Origin: Aeropyrum camini SY1 = JCM 12091
GTDB lineage: Archaea > Thermoproteota > Thermoprotei_A > Sulfolobales > Acidilobaceae
Assembly (NCBI RefSeq): GCF_000591035.1
Contig: NC_022521.1
Coordinates: 992,001 to 1,056,000, forward strand
Reading direction: 5' to 3'
DNA length: 64,000 bases
Part shown: piece by piece, positions 1-8,429 of the stretch
Position numbering within the stretch: position 1 is the stretch's first letter
Layout: each line of letters opens with the position of its first letter
Notes under the pieces: generated by a model
The model's input: the letters and a program-made list of their open reading frames with translations, nothing else
Database searches by the model: none
Told to the model about the DNA's origin: nothing
Translations under genes and position numbers: made by a program

Positions 1-357
1 ATACTCACTGTTCAGAGGCCAGACGGGTCTAGCCTTGGCGTTGAGGACCTGAGGAGCGCGGTTAGGGGGAACCCGAGGTTCTCTATGCTCTACAATATAT
101 ACAGGGACCTGAGGGAGAGGGGGTTTGTTGTTCGGAGCGGCCTCAAGTTCGGCGGCGACTTCGCGGTATACAGGCTGGGCCCCGGCATCGACCACGCCCC
201 CTTCATAATCCACGCTTACAGCCCTGAGGACGCTATGGACCCTGTCGAGATTGTTAGGGCGGGTAGGCTCAGCCATAGTGTTAGGAAGAAGTTCGTCTTC
301 GCGATAGCGAGGGGGAGGGACGTCAACTATCTCATGATAGACTGGTTCAAACCCTAG
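1..357 (+). CDS. endA: tRNA-intron endonuclease, C-terminal part (partial at window edge)
   Basis: This is the C-terminal catalytic domain of the archaeal tRNA-splicing endonuclease, which cuts pre-tRNA introns at the bulge-helix-bulge. The frame is open from base 1, so the N-terminal part lies outside the window. The visible part has the family pattern [18 protein letters not shown], then FIIH, then VRKKF; these supply the Tyr, His and Lys of the catalytic triad known in the family. It ends four bases into the convergent flavin prenyltransferase gene. Function is confident. Whether this is the catalytic or the structural subunit cannot be fully settled from a fragment, but the intact triad favours the catalytic one. 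Confidence 0.9.
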   Translation: MLTVQRPDGSSLGVEDLRSAVRGNPRFSMLYNIYRDLRERGFVVRSGLKFGGDFAVYRLGPGIDHAPFIIHAYSPEDAMDPVEIVRAGRLSHSVRKKFVFAIARGRDVNYLMIDWFKP

Positions 358-947
358 TCACCCTCCTCTGGGCCTCTCCACCTCCTGTAGATGTCGACTT
401 TAACCCCCAGGGCGTCGAGGACCTTACCCGCCGCGAAGTCAACTAGATCCTCAACGCTGGAGGGTCTAATGTAGAATGAGAGGGTTAGAGGCACGATTAT
501 CCCCCCCATCCTCGCTATAGCGAGCAAGTTCTCAAGTTCGGCGGTGCCGAGGGGCGTCTCCCTGGGCGCCACCACCAGCCTCCTGCCGAGCCTAAGCACT
601 GCGAGGGCAGCCCTGGCGGGGAGGCTCGAGGGTATACCCCTGGCTATCAGGCCGACCGTCTTCATGCTCGCGGGCACTATAGCCATGGCATCCGGCTGGT
701 TGCTGCTGCTTGCGAGGGGGCTGGCCATGTCGTTCTCCATGTATAGCGGGGCGTAGGATCTTAAGAGCCTCCTGAGGTCCTCACGCCCCACCCCCTCCTC
801 ATACCTGGCAACCTCCTCGGCGCCCCGGGTCAGTATGATGCCCCTTATCTCCACCTCCCCCTTCAGCGCCTCCAGCAGCCTAAGGGCAACCCTTATCCCG
901 CTGCTGCCCGTTATAGCTATACTAACCGAGCTAGGTCTGCAGGACAA
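354..947 (-). CDS. ubiX: UbiX/Pad1-type flavin prenyltransferase
   Basis: A 197-residue flavoprotein of the UbiX family, which makes prenylated FMN, the cofactor of UbiD-type decarboxylases. The N-terminal [10 protein letters not shown] is the FMN-binding turn, and the later segment [13 protein letters not shown] matches the family's conserved PRE-PL stretch. Length is normal for the family. The chosen TTG start at 947 sits just after a GGAGGGTGG ribosome-binding site and overlaps the end of the macrodomain gene by 31 bases, so it is probably co-transcribed with the two genes upstream (Grc3-like kinase and macrodomain protein). No UbiD partner is in the window. Family assignment is confident; the in vivo client is unknown. 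Confidence 0.82.
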   Translation of the reverse strand: MSCRPSSVSIAITGSSGIRVALRLLEALKGEVEIRGIILTRGAEEVARYEEGVGREDLRRLLRSYAPLYMENDMASPLASSSNQPDAMAIVPASMKTVGLIARGIPSSLPARAALAVLRLGRRLVVAPRETPLGTAELENLLAIARMGGIIVPLTLSFYIRPSSVEDLVDFAAGKVLDALGVKVDIYRRWRGPEEGD

Positions 948-1510
948 TCTCCACCCTCCACCCCGAGCGCATCCCTAACCCCAGCCTCCATAGCCCTGTA
1001 AGCCTCCTCCCCCCTGGCCACCAAGACCACGTACCTCGGCCACCTCCCCCTGAGTATAGAGGCAGCCATGGCCGCCTCCCTGGCGACGTCGGCCACACTC
1101 AACCCACCCACTCCAGCCCCCATAGCGGGCATAGCCACACTCTCGATTCCAGCCCCAGACGCGAGCCTTAGAGCCGCGTAGGAAGCTTTGAAGGCGTTCA
1201 CAAGGGGTATCCTCATCCCCGGCTCCTCCATGGTGGGTGCGTGTATTACGAACCGGGCGGGAAGGCTGCCGCCACCCGTTATAACAGCCTCTCCCACAGG
1301 CACCGGAGCCTTTCGCATCGCCTCCTCCTCGATCACCCGGCCCCCCGCCCTTTTCAGGGCCCCAGCCGCCCCACCGCCCATTATCATCAGGCTGTTGGCT
1401 GGGTTGACAACGGCCTCAACCCTAACCTTCGTTAGATCCCCCGTAACAACTGCTAGAATCCTACCCCCCAGACTCCAGCACTTCAACCCTGGGCCGACCC
1501 CCGTATACAT
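917..1510 (-). CDS. macrodomain protein (ADP-ribose-binding or -processing)
   Basis: A single macrodomain of 197 residues. The ADP-ribose pocket is recognisable: an [17 protein letters not shown] stretch near residue 37 and the phosphate-binding [10 protein letters not shown] loop in the second half. Members bind ADP-ribose and may remove ADP-ribose from proteins, deacetylate O-acetyl-ADP-ribose, or dephosphorylate ADP-ribose 1''-phosphate, a by-product of tRNA splicing. The ATG start lies 5 bases after the Grc3-like kinase stop codon, so the two are very likely one transcript. The setting with an RNA kinase and a tRNA endonuclease gene hints at a splicing-related role; that is inference. Confidence 0.85.
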   Translation of the reverse strand: MYTGVGPGLKCWSLGGRILAVVTGDLTKVRVEAVVNPANSLMIMGGGAAGALKRAGGRVIEEEAMRKAPVPVGEAVITGGGSLPARFVIHAPTMEEPGMRIPLVNAFKASYAALRLASGAGIESVAMPAMGAGVGGLSVADVAREAAMAASILRGRWPRYVVLVARGEEAYRAMEAGVRDALGVEGGDCPADLARLV

Positions 1511-1515
1511 TAATT

Positions 1516-2808
1516 TTAGACTAGTATCCGGCCCCTAATTTCCTCGTAGTACTCCTCCCCCAGCTTAACCCTGCCGAATATAACCTTCTTCACCTCGCCC
1601 TGGAACCTGGTTTTGAACCTGGCTTTCATGCTGTCTAGGTCAACGTCCAGCAGTAGAGCCGGGTGCTCAACCCCCTCCTCGTCGACAAGAGCCGCCAGGA
1701 CCCCCTTCATGCTACCCCTGGAGACCACGATGACCTCGCCCCCCGCTATCTTCCTTGCAGCACCCTTAATCTCGTGGGGCTCTACCTGCCTCTCCGCGTC
1801 AACCACTATGCACACTCCCCCGGGGTATCTAGTCATCAGCTTTACGGGGCTCCCTAGCTGGGACTCTATGCTCGACTTCAGCCTCTCATCCTCGAATGGA
1901 GCACCCCCTATGCATGCTCCCTGTATCTTCACGCTCTTCAGGCTAACCTCCCTCTCACCCCCCTCTAGGAATCTGATGTAATTCTCGCTCCTCAGCCTCC
2001 TCCTATCCTCGACTCTCCTCACAGCCTGGACTGAGGGGCTTCTGACGTAGTATACGCTCGACTCCAATGACTTCTGAAGGAAGCTGTAGAGCTCCGGATC
2101 GCCGACGACAACGACGGCGTCGGCATTCACACCGCGGGCCAGGTCTATCTTGTACTCGAGGGCGCCCCAGCCCCTAACCCACCCGTCGGTGTCGACCGCT
2201 ACAAAGGCCGCACCCTCCCTCCTAGCCCTAGCCCTGAGCGACGCAACAGCGGTCACAACCCTGCCCGCCACGGGGCCCGGCTCGATGGAGCCGACGAACC
2301 TGAGGGCAACAGGCTCTAGCAGTCTAAGCCATATCACCCAGCTTCCAGGCAGGCTGAGGCTGACGAACCCTGGAGGACCTATGTCCGCCTGGCCTATGTC
2401 AGCGTCTATAATACCCGTAGGTATACCCCTGGCTAGGCTCCTGTTAGCAAGCACGGCGGTAAGGGAGGTCTTACCCGCCTCCACAGGGCCCATGACCACG
2501 GCTGTGCACTCTCGCCCACACTCCTGTAGTATCTTGTCTGCAATGTGTATCCACTCCTCCAGAGGCTCCTCCCCGTTTCCAGGTATTTCAACGCGAGCCC
2601 TACCGGACATGGAGACGCGGAGCCTAGCTGGCTTCAGGGCCTTAGCCAGGTAGCTCCTGTACTCTCCTATATCAACCCGGTCACCCTGCGAGAGCTCGGC
2701 CCCCAGTATGGTTACAAGCCCCTCCTCAACCTCAACCCCGGCCGGTCCGAAAATCCTAACGCCCTCGCCCTCCCCCAGATCCAGGGTTACTACTGCCACG
2801 CCGGGCAC
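1516..2808 (-). CDS. Grc3/Clp1-family polynucleotide 5'-hydroxyl kinase
   Basis: A 430-residue P-loop protein of the Clp1/Grc3/Nol9 family, which phosphorylates 5'-OH ends of RNA. An N-terminal beta-rich domain (about 1-90) precedes the kinase core. Walker A is GPVEAGKTSL (107-116), followed by IDADIGQADIGPPG, the family's second conserved block, and DTDGWVRG, which fits the lid/base-recognition segment. A C-terminal domain ends the protein. The GTG start at 2808 is the first plausible one. It is the first gene of a leftward operon with the macrodomain and UbiX genes. The AT-rich element at 2883-2894 may serve promoters in both directions. Archaeal members are active RNA kinases; the natural substrate here is unknown. 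Confidence 0.82.
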   Translation of the reverse strand: MPGVAVVTLDLGEGEGVRIFGPAGVEVEEGLVTILGAELSQGDRVDIGEYRSYLAKALKPARLRVSMSGRARVEIPGNGEEPLEEWIHIADKILQECGRECTAVVMGPVEAGKTSLTAVLANRSLARGIPTGIIDADIGQADIGPPGFVSLSLPGSWVIWLRLLEPVALRFVGSIEPGPVAGRVVTAVASLRARARREGAAFVAVDTDGWVRGWGALEYKIDLARGVNADAVVVVGDPELYSFLQKSLESSVYYVRSPSVQAVRRVEDRRRLRSENYIRFLEGGEREVSLKSVKIQGACIGGAPFEDERLKSSIESQLGSPVKLMTRYPGGVCIVVDAERQVEPHEIKGAARKIAGGEVIVVSRGSMKGVLAALVDEEGVEHPALLLDVDLDSMKARFKTRFQGEVKKVIFGRVKLGEEYYEEIRGRILV

Positions 2809-2882
2809 CCACTCTCATTCTAGAAATCCCCAGGCTGATACGCTTGCACGATCAGCTGGCGAATCCACACCCTACAGTATAG

Positions 2883-2894
2883 TATATATAAATA
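2883..2894 (+). promoter_or_regulatory. TATA box, radical SAM operon (possibly bidirectional)
   Basis: TATATATAAATA, the clearest archaeal TATA element in this gap. Initiation about 25 bases downstream would give a leader of roughly 70 bases with a GGAGGTG site before the ATG at 2987. The element also reads as a TATA box on the other strand, about 75 bases from the Grc3-like start. Confidence 0.6.
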
Positions 2895-2986
2895 ATTGTA
2901 CAATACTTACCCATCCGTTCCACTACAGTCTAGAGAATACCAAACTCCAAAGGCCGTTAAAGAGTGGAGGGAGGTGCGGGGGGCGG

Positions 2987-4156
2987 ATGATACCTGTCAC
3001 CCGAATGGCTTCGGGTAAGGGTACGGTGAGCACGAGGATAAAGGGCCTCCGGGGCAGGAGGCCTAGCAGCTTCGCTGACACCATGAGACCTGTGGTCTTC
3101 TGGAACATAACCAGGGCCTGCAACCTGAGGTGCCTGCACTGCTACATATCCGCGGGGCCCCAGCCGTCGCCTGGGGAGCTCTCCACAGGGGAGGCTATCC
3201 ATGTTGCCGAGCAGCTTGTGGAGCACGGGGTTCCTCTCGTCACGCTGACGGGTGGAGAGCCGCTTGTCCGCAGGGACTTCTGGGAGATAGCCAGGGCGCT
3301 TTCAGGGCATGAAACACCCAAGCTAGCGCTTAGCAGTAACGGCACCTTGATAACCCGAGAGGTCGCCGCCAGGCTTAGGAGGCTTGGGTTCAGCTATGTA
3401 GGCATTAGCCTCGACAGCGTTAACCCCATGGTCCACGACAGAATCCGGGGCTCTCCCGGCGCGTTCAAAGCTGCCCTAAGGGGGGCTAGGAACGCGTTGG
3501 AGGAGGGCCTGGACGTCGGGTTCAGGCTCACCATAACCAGGTATAACCTGGAAGACGCCCCCAAGATCATAAGGTTCGCCAGCGAGGTTGGCGTGCCCCG
3601 GGTTGCTATATACGTGGTAGACCTTCTGGGCCGCGCGACGCCGGACCTCATGCCCAGCCCCGAGGACCTCCGCAGGGCAATCGACGCCATACTTGACGAG
3701 TCTACTAGACATCAGGACAGGGTGGAGGTGCTGCTGGTTAGGGCCAACTTCGCCGGAGTCTACCTCGCCGACAGGCTCGCCAGGACTAGGGACGAGTTCC
3801 TGCAGCTCCTCAGCATACTCGGCAGCCACGGGGACTGCGGGAGGAGGTCTATAAGCATATACCCCGACGGCACCGTACGGCCCTGCCAGTTTCTCGAGGA
3901 CGTTATAGTAGGGGACCTAAGGAGGCAGAGCCTGCGGGAGATACTCTCCACCGACAACCCCCTCCTGAAGCCCTTCGTAACGGTGGGCTCTATGCTAAGA
4001 GGGCCTAAATGCGGGGAATGCCCCTTCCGGGGGGTCTGCGGCGGCGGCAGCAGGATGAGGGCCCTCAGAACCTCGGGGGACTTCTGGGGGGACGACCCCC
4101 TCTGCTTCCTAGACCCCCGGGTCATAGCGGAGAGGTGGGGCTATAGTGCGGGGTAG
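2987..4156 (+). CDS. radical SAM/SPASM protein, candidate AhbC-like heme biosynthesis enzyme
   Basis: A 389-residue radical SAM enzyme. The CxxxCxxC cluster site is ACNLRCLHC (Cys45, 49, 52), followed by the SAM-binding TGGEP. The C-terminal SPASM region supplies more cysteines (GDCGRRSISIYPDG, then KCGECPFRGVCGGGS and a final CFLD), as expected for auxiliary Fe-S clusters. I chose the ATG at 2987 because GGAGGTG precedes it; the frame stays open much further upstream through the divergent gene. It overlaps the next radical SAM gene by 11 bases. In heme-making archaea, paired radical SAM/SPASM proteins AhbC and AhbD act on didecarboxysiroheme and Fe-coproporphyrin. That role is inferred here; peptide-modifying SPASM enzymes are the alternative. 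Confidence 0.72.
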   Translation: MIPVTRMASGKGTVSTRIKGLRGRRPSSFADTMRPVVFWNITRACNLRCLHCYISAGPQPSPGELSTGEAIHVAEQLVEHGVPLVTLTGGEPLVRRDFWEIARALSGHETPKLALSSNGTLITREVAARLRRLGFSYVGISLDSVNPMVHDRIRGSPGAFKAALRGARNALEEGLDVGFRLTITRYNLEDAPKIIRFASEVGVPRVAIYVVDLLGRATPDLMPSPEDLRRAIDAILDESTRHQDRVEVLLVRANFAGVYLADRLARTRDEFLQLLSILGSHGDCGRRSISIYPDGTVRPCQFLEDVIVGDLRRQSLREILSTDNPLLKPFVTVGSMLRGPKCGECPFRGVCGGGSRMRALRTSGDFWGDDPLCFLDPRVIAERWGYSAG

Positions 4157-5357
4157 ATGGCCCTACGAGGAGAAGCCACTCATAGTTTTCTGGGAGTCTA
4201 CTAAGGCGTGCCTCCTTGCTTGTAAACATTGTAGAGCAGAGGCTCTTGTGGAGCCCCAGCCGGGAGAGCTGTCTACACGCGAGGCCTTCGACCTCATAGA
4301 CCAGGTAGCCGAGTTCGGTAAGCCCTATCCGATACTCGTGATAACAGGTGGAGACCCGCTGATGAGGAGCGACTTTTGGGACATCCTCGAGTACGCCGTC
4401 AGCCAGGGGCTAAGGGTTGCTGTGGCCCCGAGTGTGACTCCCCTCCTCACGAGGGAAGTAGTAAGGAAGATGGCTAGGGTTGGTGTGGCGAGAATCTCGA
4501 TCTCTATAGACAGCGGCCTCCCCGAGGTCCACGATGCGATACGAGGGGTGCCAGGCACTTTCAAGGCCAGCGTCAGGATAGTGAGGGAGGCGCTGTCAAC
4601 AGGGCTGCCCGTCCAGATTAACACCACCGTTATGAGGCCCACCGTAGACAGCCTTCCTGAGACGTTGAAACTGCTGCTTGACCTAGGTGTGGACGTGTGG
4701 GAAGTCTTCTACGTAGTCCCCACCGGTAGGGCGGCGAGGATGCTTGATCTGACCCCCCAGGAGTGGGAGGATGTGGGCAACTACCTCTACGACGCCTCGA
4801 GATACGGGGTTCTAGTGAGAACTGTTGAGGGCCCCATGTTTAGGAGGATAGCCCTAACCCGCAGGGTTCTCGAGAGCGTGGGAGGGGACTGGAGGATCCA
4901 CCTCAGGCCGGGCAGCCTCTACCGCAAGCTCACATTGAAAACAGTGGAGCTTCTCGGAGAGCCTCAGGGCGGGGCGAGGGCTCAGACCACCGGCACCAGG
5001 GATGGGAAGGGTGTTATATTCGTGTCGAACAGAGGCGTAGTCTACCCCAGCGGCTTCCTGCCATACCCGGTGGGGGACGTGAGGAGGTCTAGGCTAAAGG
5101 AGATCTACAGGTCTAGCCCGGAGCTTGACAGGCTGCGGGGGGCTGTGTTCGAGGGGAGGTGTGGCTACTGCGAGTTCAGCCAGCTATGCGGCGGCAGCAG
5201 GGCTAGAGCCTACTCCTACACAGGCAACCCTCTAGCCGAGGACCCGGCCTGCGCCTATAAGCCAGGGGAGTTTAGCAGGTTGCTCCACGAGCTCGGGGTG
5301 GGTGAGGCTAGCGTCTACGAGCTCGTGGAGAAGCTCGGCCACGGCAGGATACTCTAG
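4146..5357 (+). CDS. radical SAM/SPASM protein, candidate AhbD-like heme synthase
   Basis: A second radical SAM/SPASM enzyme of 403 residues. The cluster motif is ACLLACKHC (Cys22, 26, 29), with TGGDP following, and the C-terminal cysteines are CGYCEFSQLCGGS plus a late CAY. The GTG start at 4146 overlaps the end of the preceding radical SAM gene, which indicates translational coupling. Its general shape (short N-terminus, PQPGELST, the late EDPACAY segment) resembles archaeal proteins often annotated as AhbD or TIGR04053, which turn Fe-coproporphyrin III into heme. The organism clearly uses heme (cytochromes and heme A synthase are in this window), which supports the idea. The family is certain; the exact reaction is inferred. 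Confidence 0.72.
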   Translation: MRGRWPYEEKPLIVFWESTKACLLACKHCRAEALVEPQPGELSTREAFDLIDQVAEFGKPYPILVITGGDPLMRSDFWDILEYAVSQGLRVAVAPSVTPLLTREVVRKMARVGVARISISIDSGLPEVHDAIRGVPGTFKASVRIVREALSTGLPVQINTTVMRPTVDSLPETLKLLLDLGVDVWEVFYVVPTGRAARMLDLTPQEWEDVGNYLYDASRYGVLVRTVEGPMFRRIALTRRVLESVGGDWRIHLRPGSLYRKLTLKTVELLGEPQGGARAQTTGTRDGKGVIFVSNRGVVYPSGFLPYPVGDVRRSRLKEIYRSSPELDRLRGAVFEGRCGYCEFSQLCGGSRARAYSYTGNPLAEDPACAYKPGEFSRLLHELGVGEASVYELVEKLGHGRIL

Positions 5358-5377
5358 GGGGGTGGAACCAGAAATAT

Positions 5378-6028
5378 ATGTTGCAAACCGGTATAACCCT
5401 CCTCAGGAGAAGCCGGGGGCGTGTAAGAGTGTTCTACACTCCTAGGGGGCCTATCGAGAAGAGCGTCATGTCGGATGTTGCCGAGGTCCTCAGAACCCTC
5501 TATGAGAGGGGTCTGGTCCAGGCTATGGGGGGCAACGTCTCCGTCCTCCATAACGGCCTCGTCTACATCTCACCAACGAGACTCTTTAGAGGCGGGCTCC
5601 GCTGGCTTGACGTGGCCGTGATGACCATGGACGGTAGGGTAGTTAGGGGGAGGCCTAGTAGTGAGTGGAGGATGCACATAGCCATCTACAGGCGGCTGAA
5701 GGGTGTCACCGCTGTGGTACACGCACACCCGCCTGCCCTACTAGCCGCGGACGCCGCCGGGCTGAGGCTCGAGGCCAGCCTACTCATGGAGGCTCAAGCA
5801 ACTGTAGGCTGCATCGCCTCAGTACCGCGTGTCAAGCCCGGCACCTGGGAGCTGGCGGACGCTGTGGCCACGGCCCTCGAAGCATCGGGCTGCAGAGCTG
5901 CCGTGCTCAGGAATCATGGTGTTGTTGCCGTTGGGGGGAGCGTCTGGGAAGCCCTCAACATGGCCGAGGCTGTTGAGGACCTCGCCAGAATAAGCCTGGG
6001 TATCGGGGGGAGGGTTGTCGGTGGCTGA
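5378..6028 (+). CDS. class II aldolase/adducin-family protein
   Basis: A zinc-dependent class II aldolase-family protein related to fuculose-phosphate and ribulose-phosphate aldolases. Visible marks are GGNVS near residue 54, PSSEWRMH (the usual catalytic glutamate region), the metal-binding VVHAHPP and a later LRNHGVVAVG that supplies the third zinc histidine. Length (216) is normal. The ATG at 5378 follows GGGGTGG; an internal ATG at 5468 begins where most relatives start, so the first 30 residues are uncertain. It follows the radical SAM pair in the same direction and overlaps the aldo/keto reductase gene. The substrate is not evident. Confidence 0.8.
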   Translation: MLQTGITLLRRSRGRVRVFYTPRGPIEKSVMSDVAEVLRTLYERGLVQAMGGNVSVLHNGLVYISPTRLFRGGLRWLDVAVMTMDGRVVRGRPSSEWRMHIAIYRRLKGVTAVVHAHPPALLAADAAGLRLEASLLMEAQATVGCIASVPRVKPGTWELADAVATALEASGCRAAVLRNHGVVAVGGSVWEALNMAEAVEDLARISLGIGGRVVGG

Positions 6029-7025
6029 GGCGAGGCTAGGTAAAGCTGGCCCTAAGGTCTCTAGGGTGGGCCTGGGCCTCTGGCAGTTCGGCTCGCCCAT
6101 GTGGGGCGGGAGAGGTCTCAAGGTTGAGACCCTAGTTGAAGGCCTCTCCATAGCTCTGGAGGAGGGTGTTAACCTCCTTGACACCGCCGAGGTTTACGGG
6201 CTGGGTGCCTCAGAGAGGATGCTGGGTGAAGCGCTTAAAAGGCTCAACGCGAGGGAGGCTTTCGTCATAGTTAGCAAGGTAGCGGGTTTCAGGAGCACTC
6301 CCGGCGATATAGAGAGGGGGGCACAAGGGATAGTGAGTAGGCTCGGCTCTCCCCCCGACGTTATACTGCACCACTGGCCCCCTCCCGTCTACGCCAGTCT
6401 CTGCAGCGTGGTCAGGGGGCTCGAGAGGGCGGTGGAGAGGGGGCTTGCCAGCTACTACGGATTCTCCAACTACGGTGAGGACACGCTGGAAGACGCTCTA
6501 TCCTGCTCAAGGAGGATTGAGCCGGTTGTAGACCAGATACTGTATAACCTGGCTTATAGAATACCGGAGCTCAGACTGTTCCCCCTTCTACGGGCCCACG
6601 GTATGAGCCCCATAGCCTGGAGCCCTCTGGCGAAGGGCGCCCTAGCCGGTTTCAAGGGGGAGCCCAGTAGGGCTCAGGCCGGGGATCCGGTCTTCAGGGC
6701 CGCGCTGGGAGATCGGAGGCTTCAGGAGGCCCTCGATTCTGTGGCCCGGCGGCTCGGCGCTTCAAAGGCGTCGGTAGCCTTGGCCTGGGTAGCGTCCAAG
6801 GGTGCCGTGCCTATAGTGGGTTGGAGGAGGCCGGAGAGGGTTAGAGACGCCGCCGCGGCCGCCCGGCTGGAGCTGGGGGAGGAGGATATAGCCCTGCTCG
6901 ACGAGGCTAGCGAGCACTATTTGAGGCTGTGGGGATCCAGGTATGACCCCCCGGGCCTCCGCAGGATAAGGCTAATCCCCGGGGCGCTGCAGCGCCTGGC
7001 GATAAGGATGTGGGGGGGTATCTAG
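6015..7025 (+). CDS. aldo/keto reductase
   Basis: A 336-residue NAD(P)H-dependent aldo/keto reductase with a TIM-barrel fold. The catalytic tetrad can be read as LLDTAEVYG (Asp, Tyr), IVSKVAG (Lys) and ILHHWPP (His). The cofactor end shows AWSPLAKGAL and, later, VGWRRPERV. A TTG at 6015 or GTG at 6021 starts it inside the aldolase gene, so the two are translationally linked; together they may handle short sugars or aldehydes, but no substrate is named by the sequence. The end overlaps the convergent CoA-binding gene by four bases. Confidence 0.85.
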   Translation: MSVAEARLGKAGPKVSRVGLGLWQFGSPMWGGRGLKVETLVEGLSIALEEGVNLLDTAEVYGLGASERMLGEALKRLNAREAFVIVSKVAGFRSTPGDIERGAQGIVSRLGSPPDVILHHWPPPVYASLCSVVRGLERAVERGLASYYGFSNYGEDTLEDALSCSRRIEPVVDQILYNLAYRIPELRLFPLLRAHGMSPIAWSPLAKGALAGFKGEPSRAQAGDPVFRAALGDRRLQEALDSVARRLGASKASVALAWVASKGAVPIVGWRRPERVRDAAAAARLELGEEDIALLDEASEHYLRLWGSRYDPPGLRRIRLIPGALQRLAIRMWGGI

Positions 7026-7468
7026 GCCTGCCCTCCGCCAGTCATCCTCCTATGCTCCTCCATCATGCACCTATCCACGACAACATCCAACCCCTCCTCC
7101 AGCAGCTTTTTCACCGCCTCCTCAGACGCCGTGCCCTTCTGGAACCAGACGACAATCCTCCTTCCCGTCCTCCTGGCGAGCCTTACAGCCTGCTCTGCAA
7201 CGGCCAGAGCCTCCCTGGGAGGCCTGAAAACGTCGACTACATCCACCTCTCGGGCTATCTCATCCGGTATATCGTCTAGACTGGGGTAGGCTTTCTCCCC
7301 CAGTATCTCTTCGGCGGAGGGGTTTACTGGTATGATCCTGTAGCCAGCCTTATTAAGATACTCTGGAACCTTGTAGGCGTCCTTCTCGGGATTCCTGCTG
7401 GCCCCGACGACAGCCACCACCCGGGCTGTTTTGAGGACCTCGAACGGGTCTCTTATAGAGCCCTTCAC
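7022..7468 (-). CDS. CoA-binding-domain protein (YccU-like)
   Basis: A 148-residue single-domain Rossmann protein of the CoA-binding/YccU family. The N-terminal VVAVVGASRNPEKDAYKVPEYL is the nucleotide-binding turn seen in succinyl-CoA synthetase alpha subunits; it continues with GYRIIPVNPSAEEILGEKAYPSL and VDVVDVFRPP. The stand-alone form has no assigned enzymatic activity. The ATG at 7468 is preceded about 35 bases upstream by CTTAAACC on the same strand (7503-7510), a possible TATA box, so this gene and pth2 are divergently transcribed from the same 100 bases. Confidence 0.85.
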   Translation of the reverse strand: MKGSIRDPFEVLKTARVVAVVGASRNPEKDAYKVPEYLNKAGYRIIPVNPSAEEILGEKAYPSLDDIPDEIAREVDVVDVFRPPREALAVAEQAVRLARRTGRRIVVWFQKGTASEEAVKKLLEEGLDVVVDRCMMEEHRRMTGGGQA

Positions 7469-7517
7469 AGAGACTCACCCACATAATCCTTAGGATGGCC
7501 CCGGGTTTAAGTCCTCC

Positions 7518-7526
7518 AATATAAAC
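7518..7526 (+). promoter_or_regulatory. TATA box for pth2
   Basis: AATATAAAC in the short gap between divergent genes. Initiation near 7545 would leave a leader of about 20 bases before the ATG at 7566. Confidence 0.5.
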
Positions 7527-7565
7527 ATCTATCTAGAGTCTCGGGCTCGAGAGGTTGCAGCCCCC

Positions 7566-7940
7566 ATGAGCAGAGAGGAGTATAAGCAAGCTATAGTCGT
7601 GAGGAGGGACCTCGGCATGGGCAGGGGGAAGGCGGCGGCCCAGGCTGCCCACGCTTCCTGCGGGGCAGTGTTCCTCATCATGGAGAGCGGTAGGCCTGAG
7701 TGGAGGAGGTGGCTTGAATCGTGGAGGCGCCAGGGCCAGGCTAAGGTGGTTCTGAGGGTTGATAGCCTGCACGAGCTCCAGGAGATATACAGGAGGGCGG
7801 TGGAGGAGGGCCTCCCAGCCTCCTTCGTGAGGGATGCTGGGAAGACGCAGCTAGAGCCGGGCACCCCTACTGCTGTTGCCGTGGGCCCAGCCCCCTCTAG
7901 GCTGGTCGACAGGATAACCGGGAGCCTCAAGCTGTTTTAG
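7566..7940 (+). CDS. pth2: peptidyl-tRNA hydrolase, archaeal/eukaryal type
   Basis: Releases peptides from peptidyl-tRNAs dropped by the ribosome. At 124 residues it is typical of Pth2. The family's N-terminal signature is present as QAIVVRRDLGMGRGKAAAQAAHAS, with the conserved basic and alanine-rich helix, and the C-terminal half shows ASFVRDAGKTQLEPGTPTAVAVGPAP, the other conserved block. It is a lone gene with its own TATA box and converges on pyrI, leaving only four bases between stops. Confidence 0.95.
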   Translation: MSREEYKQAIVVRRDLGMGRGKAAAQAAHASCGAVFLIMESGRPEWRRWLESWRRQGQAKVVLRVDSLHELQEIYRRAVEEGLPASFVRDAGKTQLEPGTPTAVAVGPAPSRLVDRITGSLKLF

Positions 7941-7944
7941 CCGT

Positions 7945-8424
7945 CTATGGAGATATCAGGTCGTGTATCTCCTCGCCCCTCACCGTGGTCCCGCAGTAGA
8001 CGCACCTATATGCCGGCGGGTCGTGGGAGACGAGCACCATCTTGGAAACAGCCTTCTCCCTCTCCTTCCTAGTTATACAGGTGGGGTTTGGACATCTTAG
8101 CACGCCCTGCGAAACCTCAGGCAGCTTTAGCCTGAGCTTCTCCACAACCCTGTAGTCCTCTATCACGTTGAAAGTCGCCCCCGGAGCTATTATGCCGAGG
8201 ACCTCCAGGTCCCTCCGCCGCGGCTTGTAGCCCTCGATCTTCAGTATATCCTTCCTCCCCAGCTTGGAGCTCTCGGCGTTAATGACCACCGCTATCCTCC
8301 ACTTATACCCCCTTGGCGGGAGGAGGCCCAGGGCCTTAAGCATTGTGAACGCCCTCCCCGGGGGTATATGGTCTATAACAACCCCGCTCCTAATCTTCCT
8401 GACCAGCAGGCCCTCGCCCTCCAA
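7945..8424 (-). CDS. pyrI: aspartate carbamoyltransferase regulatory chain
   Basis: Regulatory subunit of aspartate transcarbamoylase, which binds nucleotides and gives allosteric control of pyrimidine synthesis. Length 159 is normal. The N-terminal nucleotide-binding domain is followed by the zinc domain, whose four cysteines appear as CPNPTC and CVYC near the C-terminus. It starts 5 bases after the pyrB stop, giving the usual pyrBI operon in which the two chains are made together for the c6r6 enzyme. Confidence 0.96.
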   Translation of the reverse strand: MEGEGLLVRKIRSGVVIDHIPPGRAFTMLKALGLLPPRGYKWRIAVVINAESSKLGRKDILKIEGYKPRRRDLEVLGIIAPGATFNVIEDYRVVEKLRLKLPEVSQGVLRCPNPTCITRKEREKAVSKMVLVSHDPPAYRCVYCGTTVRGEEIHDLISP

Positions 8425-8429
8425 CCCTC

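Noticed and set aside
544-756. Open frame opposite the UbiX-like gene
   Set aside because: It lies wholly inside a well-supported gene on the other strand and shows low-complexity composition typical of an antisense shadow.
2708-2986. N-terminal extension of the first radical SAM protein
   Set aside because: It runs through the divergent kinase gene and across a TATA box; the ATG at 2987 has a good ribosome-binding site and the family starts near there.
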